From Halothiobacillus sp. (lineage in GTDB: Bacteria > Pseudomonadota > Gammaproteobacteria > Halothiobacillales > Halothiobacillaceae): a stretch of 55,324 nt of DNA. Every line of letters begins with the position of its first letter. Position 1 is the first letter of the stretch. Under the pieces are notes generated by a model that worked only from the letters and a program-made list of their open reading frames with translations, did not search any database and had not been told where the DNA came from. Of this stretch, positions 44,211 through 51,586 are shown one piece after another. The stretch spans positions 2,302 through 57,625 of the forward strand of contig JAGDVP010000009.1 of the NCBI GenBank assembly GCA_023255735.1, read 5' to 3'. The position numbers were made by a program, and so were the translations under genes.

Positions 44211-45095
44211 ATGGATGATTTGAAAGCGTGGCGCTGGCTTACTCTGGTGATTGATTTAGGCGGGCTGCAAGCCGCAGCAGATCGGGTGTATCGCACACCC
44301 TCCACCTTGAGCCATGCCATAAAGCAGCTTGAGGTACAGGTGGGTTTACCCTTGGTAGCCTACCAAGGGCGCCGATTGATTTTGACGGAAGTAGGGCTGC
44401 TACTCACCCAGCGCATTCGCCCGGTGTTGCGCGATTTAGAGGGCGCGCAGGCCTTGGTTGCCCAATTGGCGCGCGGCGTGGAGCCCGTGTTGGCGGTGGC
44501 GATAGATCAAATCATTCCCATGACGTTGATTTCTCCCGCACTTTTGATGCTGGCGAAAAAATACCCGCAAACGCGGCTTGAGCTGTATGAAACGGTGCTG
44601 GGGGGTGGGCCTTTGCTTTTGCAAAGTGGGGCGGTGGGGTTGTATTTAGGCACGCAGCCTGTGGCGGGGTTGCCGGCGCGGCGTTTAGATCGGCTGCATT
44701 TGGTGCCTTGCGCGGCTAAAACCCATCCCCTTGTGATGATCGACGGCGTGACAGAGGCGGATTTGCGTATCCATCGGCAAATTGTGATTCGTGATTCTGC
44801 CCCCAGCCGCATGGCCAATGGCAGCTGGCTCTCAGCCGAGCAGCGGTTTACGGTCGATCACTTGCACACGGCGCTGGGTTTGATTGAAGCGGGGATGGGT
44901 TTTGCTTGGTTGCCCCAAACACTGGTCGGCAGCCACCCGAGGTTGGCTGTGATTGCTTTAGCGGAACCGATGAGCGATGAGGCGCCCATTCATTTGGTTA
45001 GCCAGCCAGCGTTTTCGGCGGGGCCGGCGGGGGCGGTTTTAATTTCGGCTATAACGGCGCAATTCGCGGTTAATAAGGCATGCTCCGCCCCATAA
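44211..45095 (+). CDS. LysR-family transcriptional regulator
   Basis: A 294-residue LTTR. The N-terminal winged helix-turn-helix is GGLQAAADRVYRTPSTLSHAIKQLEVQVG, with the typical LPLVAYQGRRLILTEVG wing. A periplasmic-binding-protein-like effector domain occupies about residues 90-290. It would regulate by binding a small coinducer. It is transcribed away from pirin and nitroreductase, a common arrangement for LysR and its targets. Its 3' end overlaps the convergent membrane-protein gene by 57 bases. The upstream gap contains the inverted-repeat element. Confidence 0.93.
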   Translation: MDDLKAWRWLTLVIDLGGLQAAADRVYRTPSTLSHAIKQLEVQVGLPLVAYQGRRLILTEVGLLLTQRIRPVLRDLEGAQALVAQLARGVEPVLAVAIDQIIPMTLISPALLMLAKKYPQTRLELYETVLGGGPLLLQSGAVGLYLGTQPVAGLPARRLDRLHLVPCAAKTHPLVMIDGVTEADLRIHRQIVIRDSAPSRMANGSWLSAEQRFTVDHLHTALGLIEAGMGFAWLPQTLVGSHPRLAVIALAEPMSDEAPIHLVSQPAFSAGPAGAVLISAITAQFAVNKACSAP

Positions 45096-45791
45096 GGCGA
45101 ATAAAATCAAGCAGGTAGAAAATATCCACCAGGCGGCGATAAGCCCAAATAAATTGGGCGCTTGCATAAAGGTCGTCATCAGCGAATCTTGATAATAAAA
45201 AAACCACGGATGATTGGCGGGAAACACGCTGCGATGGAATGCATTAAACACCTGCATAGGGCCAATCAGGGCGACGGCAATGCCTGCGACACCGAGCGTT
45301 GTGACCGTGCCGATGCTCAACGCCCGAAGGCTCGGCAGCGGGATGCGCCGCCAAACACTAAAAGCCGCCAAGCTTAACCACGCAATGAGTGCGGCCAAAC
45401 CCACGTCTTGACCCACATCCACCACTTTGGATACATCGGTTAAATGCATGACTTCATCCGGCGTTAAAAACACGCCTAAATCAACCCCTTGCGGATTGGC
45501 GTAATGCAAGGCCTGCAGCCCCGCCCCTTGGTGATTAATGGCGCGGGTAATTTCGGCAAATAATCGGGCCTGTTCGGCGGCATCGGTTTGCACAAAATTT
45601 TGCTTGCCATGCCGGTTTTGCGGCGCGTATTGCGCGATGGTGGCTGGGATATTCAGCCAGCGATAATCTAGCGGATAAAAAAAGTTGCACTGCGAGAGCG
45701 CAAGCCAAGCCAGCATCAGTGCCGCCGGCCATAACAGCAAAAGATGCAAGAAGGTGCCTGCGATTGTGCCAAGCGATAAGGGACGTTTCAT
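45039..45791 (-). CDS. DUF1461 (TIGR01906-like) integral membrane protein
   Basis: A 250-residue inner-membrane protein with about four or five membrane helices. The first is LHLLLLWPAALMLAWLALS, others include AALIAWLSLAAFSVWR and FGLIAAWWIFSTCLILFALWGGACL. A periplasmic loop (about 40-115) holds the family segments HYANPQGVDLGVFLTPDEVMHLTDV. Function is not known. It ends 57 bases inside the convergent LysR gene. It lies downstream of cydAB and the small 75-residue gene and may be cotranscribed past the cydB terminator. Confidence 0.75.
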   Translation of the reverse strand: MKRPLSLGTIAGTFLHLLLLWPAALMLAWLALSQCNFFYPLDYRWLNIPATIAQYAPQNRHGKQNFVQTDAAEQARLFAEITRAINHQGAGLQALHYANPQGVDLGVFLTPDEVMHLTDVSKVVDVGQDVGLAALIAWLSLAAFSVWRRIPLPSLRALSIGTVTTLGVAGIAVALIGPMQVFNAFHRSVFPANHPWFFYYQDSLMTTFMQAPNLFGLIAAWWIFSTCLILFALWGGACLINRELRRYSRN

Positions 45792-45822
45792 AAGGGCTCG
45801 ATAAAGAGGATTTGAGGGCGGT

Positions 45823-46050
45823 TTAACGTGGCTTCGTGGGGGCGTTTTGACGGATTAAACGGCGCTCTTTAAGCACAAGGCTTGTAAAAATGCCCAGCAT
45901 CAGCACGCTCACGCCCCCAGCTGACCACCACAATATAATCGGTAAACCAAAAATCCTATCCACTAGCACGATGCCCAATGCGGGGCCCACCATAAATAGG
46001 CTCATCCAGCGCAGGTTCCATACGGCTTGCATGAGCGGGCTCTTGTCCAT
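45823..46050 (-). CDS. Small two-helix membrane protein downstream of cydB
   Basis: A 75-residue protein with two likely membrane helices (MSLFMVGPALGIVLVDRIFG and ILWWSAGGVSVLMLGIFTSLVL) and a basic C-terminus (KERRLIRQNAPTKPR). I do not recognise a named family. The ATG at 46050 is preferred over the upstream frame reaching 46119, since it has AAGG before it and gives a clean two-helix protein. It sits where other bacteria carry small cyd accessory genes such as cydX or ybgE, but it resembles neither. A terminator-like hairpin lies between it and cydB. Confidence 0.6.
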   Translation of the reverse strand: MDKSPLMQAVWNLRWMSLFMVGPALGIVLVDRIFGLPIILWWSAGGVSVLMLGIFTSLVLKERRLIRQNAPTKPR

Positions 46051-46074
46051 TTTTATACCTTGATTTGCTGCTAA

Positions 46075-46101
46075 ATAAAAAAAGCCGAGGCGAACTCGGC
46101 T
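46075..46101 (-). terminator. Terminator after cydB
   Basis: AGCCGAG pairs with CTCGGCT around a five-base loop, and the minus strand continues with seven or more T. It lies about 25 bases after the cydB stop and before the small membrane protein gene. Confidence 0.8.
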
Positions 46102-46125
46102 CAATTGGGCGGGCGGCATAAAAAT

Positions 46126-47172
46126 TTAATGCCCGTACGCAGAAAATTCTGCCAGCCGCGCGCGGAACACCCACGCCTGATAAAAATTATAGGCCAGCAT
46201 CACCGGCACAAAACCCGTCATGGCGAGCGCGAAGGCGGTGAGCGAGTTCGAGGGGTTGGCCGCATCATAAATCGTCAGGGTGCCGGGCACAAACCAAGGG
46301 TAGAGGGTGGCCATCATGGCGCCAAAATTAAGCACCACAATCAGCCCAAGCCACAGCATTGCGGCCATATCGCGTTGCTGGCGTGAGGCGCGGCGCATTT
46401 CCCAAGCGGCAAACACCACGATGGCGCCGGTTAAAATAAACGCCCACCAGTAGGGGCCGATCCATTTGCTCATCGCCCAAGGGAATTTGAAGAAGGTCCA
46501 CACTACGGTGCCCATAATGGCTATGAGCGCCAAATAGAACATGCGGTCGGTCCAGACCATGGCTTTGCGATAAATGACCGTGTCGCGATCAAATCGAGCG
46601 CGTAAGTACACCCCACCGGCTAAGGCGGCAGCGATAACGGCGGTGACACCGGTCCAAAAACTAAAGGGGGTTAAAAAATCCATCGCCCCGCCATTGAACG
46701 TGGGCACAGGACCGCTCGATAAGCTAAACCCTTGCATGGTGGCGCCCAAACACACGCCGGCTGAAAAGGCGGTCACAAGGCTGCCAATACCAAAACCCCA
46801 ATCCCAAAGCTTGGTGCTGCGTTTGGCATGGTGGTGAAACTCAAGCGATACGGCACGAACGATAATCCCCCAAAGGGTGACCATGAGCGGAATCATTAAA
46901 TAATGAAACAACGAGCCATAAGCCAAGGGGAAGGTGCCAAAAATAGAGCCGCCGGCCACCACGAGCCAGGTTTCATTGGCATCCCATGTGCCGGCCATCG
47001 AGGCCATGATGGCACCGCGTTCGTTGGAGTTAGAATCAAACAGCGAGAAAATACCCGCGCCTAAATCTGAGCCATCCAAAATAATGTAGAGCATCAGAAA
47101 AAACCCAATCAACAGCCACCAAACCACGGTAAGCCATTGGTAGGGGTGGGTGATGGTCATGATATGTTCCAT
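46126..47172 (-). CDS. cydB: Cytochrome bd oxidase subunit II
   Basis: A 348-residue inner-membrane protein with eight or nine helices. Family marks are LYIILDGSDLGAGIFSLF in the first helix, a conserved MAGTWDANETWLVVAGG, and GTFPLAYG. It assembles with CydA into the bd-type quinol oxidase. The gene follows cydA by 15 bases and shares its transcript. The helices and loops look complete, and its length is near the usual 336-380. The ATG used may be preceded by an in-frame Met five residues later (MTITHP), but the longer start sits closer to cydA. Confidence 0.95.
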   Translation of the reverse strand: MEHIMTITHPYQWLTVVWWLLIGFFLMLYIILDGSDLGAGIFSLFDSNSNERGAIMASMAGTWDANETWLVVAGGSIFGTFPLAYGSLFHYLMIPLMVTLWGIIVRAVSLEFHHHAKRSTKLWDWGFGIGSLVTAFSAGVCLGATMQGFSLSSGPVPTFNGGAMDFLTPFSFWTGVTAVIAAALAGGVYLRARFDRDTVIYRKAMVWTDRMFYLALIAIMGTVVWTFFKFPWAMSKWIGPYWWAFILTGAIVVFAAWEMRRASRQQRDMAAMLWLGLIVVLNFGAMMATLYPWFVPGTLTIYDAANPSNSLTAFALAMTGFVPVMLAYNFYQAWVFRARLAEFSAYGH

Positions 47173-47187
47173 GATAGTTCCTTATTT

Positions 47188-48633
47188 TTAGGCGGTTGGG
47201 CGAATCAGAATGGTTTCATGATGATCAATTTTGTCGGTCATCAGTGAGCCTACGGGGATATTTTCCGATTGATGTACCACCTCGGCCTGCATGTCCGGAC
47301 CATGACGCACCACTTTGGCAAAAAAGTACCAAGCGCCGACCCAAACCAGCAGATCGAACACCACAAACCCAACAAACCACACAATTTCTGCCGTGATGCT
47401 CATTTGGCTTACCCCTTCAGAGGTGCGCATTAAGCCGTGCACAATCCACGGTTGGCGCGCCACTTCGCGCGTCCACCAACCAGTCCAAATGGCGATATAG
47501 GGCAAAATGGCACTAAAAATCACCAAGCGTAAAAACCAAGGGCGACGTTGCAAGCCCTCTGCCGTGAATTGACCGCGATATTTTAAATACAATGCCCAGA
47601 AGGCAATCAGCATCAGCAATCCGCCCGCAGCCACCATGATGCGAAACGCATAAAATGGCAGCAAAACGGGTGGGCGGTCCTCAATTTTAAATTCCTCTAA
47701 ACCTTTCACCGTACTGACCCATTTGTGATCTTCCAGCAAGCTCAGCATATGCGGAATGCCGATTTGGAAATCGTTGGTGCCTTTGGCTTCATTTGGCCAG
47801 GCAATCACATTCCAACTGGTGTTCGGCGTGCCATCCTTGTTATAGGTGTGCCAATGGCCTTCCATCGCAGCCAAGGCGGCCGGATCATGTTCGGCGACTG
47901 TACGCCCCAGCTCATCGCCCACATAAATTTGCAAGGGGGCTACAATCACGAGCGCCATGAGTGAGGCGGTGAGGGTGCGCATAAACATTTTGCCGTTGCG
48001 GTTCTTAAAGACCATCCACGCCGATACGCCGGCGACAAAGAACAGGCCTATTTCAAACGAGGCAATCGCCATGTGCGGGAAGCCGGTTAAGAAATTCGGG
48101 TTCAAAATGGCGGCTTTCCAACTATCGACCAAAAACAAGCCGTTTTCTAAATGCACGCCGGTTGGGGTTTGCATCCATGAGTTGGCCACCAAAATCCACA
48201 TGGCCGATAACATGGATGAAAACGCGACGTTAAACGTGGCAAATAAGTGCATTTTTTTGCTGATTTTGCCCCAGCCAAAAATCATCAATCCGATAAAGCC
48301 CGCCTCATACATAAAGGCGGTAATGGTCTCATAGCCCAAAATATTGCCGAAAAATGGCCCCGCTGCTTGCGAGAAGGGGCCAAACAAAATGCCAAATGAC
48401 ATTTCCATGGTGATGCCGGTGGCCACCCCGGCACCGAAGTTAATTACAAACAACTTTTCAAAAAAGCGCGTTAAGCGATACCACTCATCGTTATTGGTGC
48501 GCAGCCATTTCACTTCGCTGTAAAACAAAAACGCCGCCAAGCCAATGGTTAGCGGCGGATAAATGATGTGCATGGTGGTAATCCAGGCAAAATCGAGTCT
48601 GGCTAAATCCAGCATTAAGGTAGGGTCGGTCAT
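47188..48633 (-). CDS. cydA: Cytochrome bd oxidase subunit I, short-Q-loop (CIO-like) type
   Basis: A 481-residue inner-membrane haem protein, shorter than E. coli CydA (522) because the Q-loop is short, as in CioA-type enzymes. The high-spin haem His lies in MHIIYPPLTIG, and the b558 His is in GFPHMAIASFEIG. Acidic MEMSFGILFG and YETITAFMYEAG form the proton path region, and the RQPW motif (VARQPWIVHG) is kept. It oxidises quinol and reduces O2 to water with high affinity, generating a proton gradient by charge separation. Residues near the E. coli K252-E257 pair read ALAAMEGHW, so the Lys is replaced by Ala while the Glu stays. GGGAGAA before the ATG is a good ribosome site. Confidence 0.95.
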   Translation of the reverse strand: MTDPTLMLDLARLDFAWITTMHIIYPPLTIGLAAFLFYSEVKWLRTNNDEWYRLTRFFEKLFVINFGAGVATGITMEMSFGILFGPFSQAAGPFFGNILGYETITAFMYEAGFIGLMIFGWGKISKKMHLFATFNVAFSSMLSAMWILVANSWMQTPTGVHLENGLFLVDSWKAAILNPNFLTGFPHMAIASFEIGLFFVAGVSAWMVFKNRNGKMFMRTLTASLMALVIVAPLQIYVGDELGRTVAEHDPAALAAMEGHWHTYNKDGTPNTSWNVIAWPNEAKGTNDFQIGIPHMLSLLEDHKWVSTVKGLEEFKIEDRPPVLLPFYAFRIMVAAGGLLMLIAFWALYLKYRGQFTAEGLQRRPWFLRLVIFSAILPYIAIWTGWWTREVARQPWIVHGLMRTSEGVSQMSITAEIVWFVGFVVFDLLVWVGAWYFFAKVVRHGPDMQAEVVHQSENIPVGSLMTDKIDHHETILIRPTA

Positions 48634-49056
48634 TTTATTTCTCCCAATAGTGTTTCCGGGAATTTGTAAAAAACCCAGCGAGCCGGGCAGTTGATGTCCT
48701 TATCGATGGCGGCGCCCTGCGCGAACCATCGGATTGAAACCAGATTAGCTAGAACCTGTTTACGGTTCGTGAAGGTTAGAATCATGCGTGAAATGTTAGG
48801 TTACTTTGTCTGTATTTGCAAAACTTATTAGTATGGAAATCTAATATTGCAACAGTATGTTTTGTATGGTTTTTGGCGAATTTATTGGTTTTCTAATGAG
48901 TTAGAAATAATAAGCCATGAAACTTAATTGAAATCTAGCTGCCCCATGATGGCAGTGCGACGCTGAGGGTTTTTTGTCCAAGAACGCACAAAATTCTCAC
49001 CGTTATTTATAGATGAATTTCTTATTTTTGCGCGAATCGCGCCCAAGGAGTTTTTG
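48634..49056. other. Divergent 420-base gap between cydA and the SQR-like gene
   Basis: No gene is visible here. It is AT-rich near 48820-48915 and must hold the promoters of cydAB (minus) and of the flavoprotein (plus). A small inverted repeat, GAACC-N7-GGTTC (48752-48768), lies about 120 bases upstream of cydA and could be an operator. I do not see a clear FNR box (TTGAT-N4-ATCAA). Confidence 0.4.
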
Positions 49057-50361
49057 ATGAATTCGTTGAAAAATAAACCCCATGTCGTTGTTTTAGGTGG
49101 CAACTTTGCAGGCTTAGGCAGCGCGCAAAAAATTCGCCAATATGCCAAAGATGCGGTCAACATCACGGTGGTTGATCGCAAAGATTTTTTATTGTTTGTG
49201 CCGAATATCCCGGCGGATGTGTTCGAGAACCGAGATCCGGCCTTGCATCAGCGCATGGAATTGCGCTCGGTGCTGGCGGATGATGCGATAAAATTCATTC
49301 AAGGAGAAGTGCAAGCCATTGATGTTGAATCAAAAACTATTGAAATTTTACCCAATGAGCGCCCGGGCGCAGCCTTGCAGCGCTTAACGTATGACTATCT
49401 TGTGGTGGCGCTGGGTAATCGCCTAGCCTTTGATGACATTGAAGGCTTTGCCGAATTTGGCGATAGCGTGTCTGATTTGTATTTGGGTGAAAAATTACGG
49501 CAAAAACTCCATTTTGGCGGCTACAAAGGCGGGCCGATTGCGATTGGTTCGGCGCGGTTTAGCCAAGGTGATGGCGCGGTGGGTTTGGAGCCATATCCCG
49601 GTGGGCGCATCCCGATGGCGCTGGCGGCCTGCGAAGGCCCGCCGGTGGAGCTGATGATGGCGGCGGCCACGTATTTGAAAGAAACCCACCAAGGCGACCC
49701 AAGTAAAATCACGGTGTTTACGCCCGCCGAGATGATTGCAGAAGATGCGGGGGTCACGGTGGTCAATCAGCTGCTCGGTTTAGCCACGAAAATGGGCTTT
49801 AATTATCTGAATAACACGCAAGATATTAAGCGCTTAACGGTTGACGGCATTGAGTTTGCCGATGGCCGCTCGGTGGCAGCCGAATTGAAAATTGTGTTCC
49901 CCAATTGGCAAGCGCACCCGTTTATGCGTGGTTTGCCCATTTCCGATAGCGAAGGCTTTGTGATTACCGATTTATTAATGCGCAATCCCAAATACCCTTC
50001 GGTGTTTGCGGCGGGTGATGCGGCAGCGGTGACGATGCCTAAACTCGGCGCCATTGGCCATCAAGAGTGCGACATTGTGGGCCGGCAAATTGCCAAAGAT
50101 GTCGGCATGATGAGCGCGGGCGAGGCGGATCAACCCTTAAAGCCGGTGGTGTATTGTTTGGGCGATATGGGCGGCGGCAAGGCGTTTTATATCCGCTCAA
50201 ACACTTGGTTTGGTGGTGATACGGCGGTGCTTAAAATGGGGCATGTGCCGTATATGCTGAAAATGCAATACCGCACGATGTTCATGCAGTTAAAAGGCAA
50301 AGTGCCGGGCTGGGGCTTAGATTTAGCCGAGATGGCGGTGGAGCATCATCTGCCGAGCTAA
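49057..50361 (+). CDS. Sulfide:quinone oxidoreductase-like flavoprotein
   Basis: A 434-residue FAD protein of the two-dinucleotide-binding fold. The N-terminal FAD site is VVVLGGNFAGLGSAQ, and the C-terminal AAGDAAAV closes the FAD pocket. Two Cys align with the redox Cys of type I SQR: Cys192 (AACEGPPVE, compare SCFGPAYE) and Cys367 (VYCLGDMGGG, compare VCFADMGDRG). The third Cys of the Acidithiobacillus enzyme (Cys128) is absent. An amphipathic C-terminal helix region fits membrane attachment. It would pass electrons from sulfide to quinone, though a related NADH-type activity cannot be excluded. The ATG at 49057 with AAGGAG is chosen over the TTG at 49054. It is divergent from cydA. Confidence 0.78.
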   Translation: MNSLKNKPHVVVLGGNFAGLGSAQKIRQYAKDAVNITVVDRKDFLLFVPNIPADVFENRDPALHQRMELRSVLADDAIKFIQGEVQAIDVESKTIEILPNERPGAALQRLTYDYLVVALGNRLAFDDIEGFAEFGDSVSDLYLGEKLRQKLHFGGYKGGPIAIGSARFSQGDGAVGLEPYPGGRIPMALAACEGPPVELMMAAATYLKETHQGDPSKITVFTPAEMIAEDAGVTVVNQLLGLATKMGFNYLNNTQDIKRLTVDGIEFADGRSVAAELKIVFPNWQAHPFMRGLPISDSEGFVITDLLMRNPKYPSVFAAGDAAAVTMPKLGAIGHQECDIVGRQIAKDVGMMSAGEADQPLKPVVYCLGDMGGGKAFYIRSNTWFGGDTAVLKMGHVPYMLKMQYRTMFMQLKGKVPGWGLDLAEMAVEHHLPS

Positions 50362-50370
50362 TATCATCAC

Positions 50371-50394
50371 CAAGCCCGCGCAGAGCGGGGCTTG
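50371..50394. terminator. Weak terminator between convergent genes
   Basis: CAAGCCCGC pairs with GCGGGGCTTG with one bulged base, in the 76-base gap between the SQR-like gene and the convergent Ntn-hydrolase gene. No T-run follows on either strand. Confidence 0.45.
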
Positions 50395-50437
50395 CAACCG
50401 AGCCTGTCGGCATTGATGTTTCACTCACATCGGTGGC

Positions 50438-51496
50438 TTATTGCCGCCGGGCGGCCTCGGCTTCATCCACACTTAAAAACTGCAATGGTTTGGCGGGCTT
50501 GAAGTCTTTGAGCGCATTGCCTGAGTACACTTCGTGTTGTTCCAGCGGAAGGCGCAGCACTGGCGCGCCGAGTTTCAAGTTCGCTTGGTTTAGATCGACC
50601 CAAAACGCACTGGGCGTGTGCACATCGTGGTAGTAGTAGCGCAGAGTGGTTTGATCGGCCACCGTGCGCCAACGGGTATTGGAAATATTGGGATGCCCCG
50701 GCGTGGTGATACCCATTGGCACCGAGACATTGTTTAACACGCTTAACACTTGAGCATCCGCCAAGTCTGGATTAGCCGTTTTCGGAATGGCATCAATATA
50801 AAAACTCGCGCGGGCAAAGCGATCCGCCGCCCGATTGGTGCCCGGCAAAAACACGGTGCCGCCGATGCCTTCCCAGTATTTTTGGATGGCAAGCTGCTCA
50901 TCATAAGTGGGATCGTTGGTCATGACCTGATACTGCGTGCCGTGATGAATCACCAGTTTGCCGTCAATGTATTCAAAAATAGCACTATCCCCTTTTGCAT
51001 CGGAAAGCGATAAATGCAAGGTGGCGAATCGATCCGTGCCGGGAATATGGCTTGAGACCACGGTCACAGGTTCTGTTTGCATGGCGCGAACAGCCTCGTC
51101 GACGGTCGCGAAGTTATCGAGAAAATACTGCACCCAAGCTGCAACGCTCAATAAACGCTTTGTGTCGTTGGTAGCGGCATAATGCGTGCCGGCGAGCCAT
51201 AGCATATTGGCGACTAACCCTTTTTCATTCATGCCATCGACGGTGCTAAAGCCAAATGAGCTCGTGGCAATGCTGCCGTATTTTGAGGTCCAACGCACCG
51301 AGTCTGCCCCGGCAGCCTCATCGTGCGCAAGACCCCGCGGCATAATCCACAAGCTCGCAGGGATTTCATCGCGCCAATCCATGGTTCGCCCGGTCACAAC
51401 CAACCCATCTTCGCCGTGATAAACCACCCGGGTACAGGCATCGGCTGTGGAAAGCCCAAAGCTTAGCGCGGCCAGCATGACAAGATATCGCTTCAT
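50438..51496 (-). CDS. Exported choloylglycine-hydrolase-family (linear amide) hydrolase
   Basis: A 352-residue Ntn-hydrolase with a Sec signal peptide (MKRYLVMLAALSFGLS) cleaved at TADA before CTRVVYHGEDG. This leaves Cys as the N-terminal nucleophile of the mature enzyme, as in bile-salt hydrolases and penicillin V acylases. Conserved patches are TGRTMDWRDEIPASLWIMPRG, FGFSTVDGMNEKGLVANMLWL, FEYIDGKLVIHHG and VMTNDPTYDEQL. It hydrolyses non-peptide amide bonds, perhaps of acylated amino acids or quorum-sensing lactones. The substrate is unknown. The ATG at 51496 is preferred over 51532, because the signal peptide starts there. It follows cydC by 90 bases on the same strand. Confidence 0.9.
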   Translation of the reverse strand: MKRYLVMLAALSFGLSTADACTRVVYHGEDGLVVTGRTMDWRDEIPASLWIMPRGLAHDEAAGADSVRWTSKYGSIATSSFGFSTVDGMNEKGLVANMLWLAGTHYAATNDTKRLLSVAAWVQYFLDNFATVDEAVRAMQTEPVTVVSSHIPGTDRFATLHLSLSDAKGDSAIFEYIDGKLVIHHGTQYQVMTNDPTYDEQLAIQKYWEGIGGTVFLPGTNRAADRFARASFYIDAIPKTANPDLADAQVLSVLNNVSVPMGITTPGHPNISNTRWRTVADQTTLRYYYHDVHTPSAFWVDLNQANLKLGAPVLRLPLEQHEVYSGNALKDFKPAKPLQFLSVDEAEAARRQ

Positions 51497-51586
51497 TGTT
51501 ACCTTCCTTTTATTTTCATCACGTCTTAACAAAACAAGCGACGCCTTGTTTATGCCGTGCGTGCTACGAGCGCAGCAGCTTGAGCG

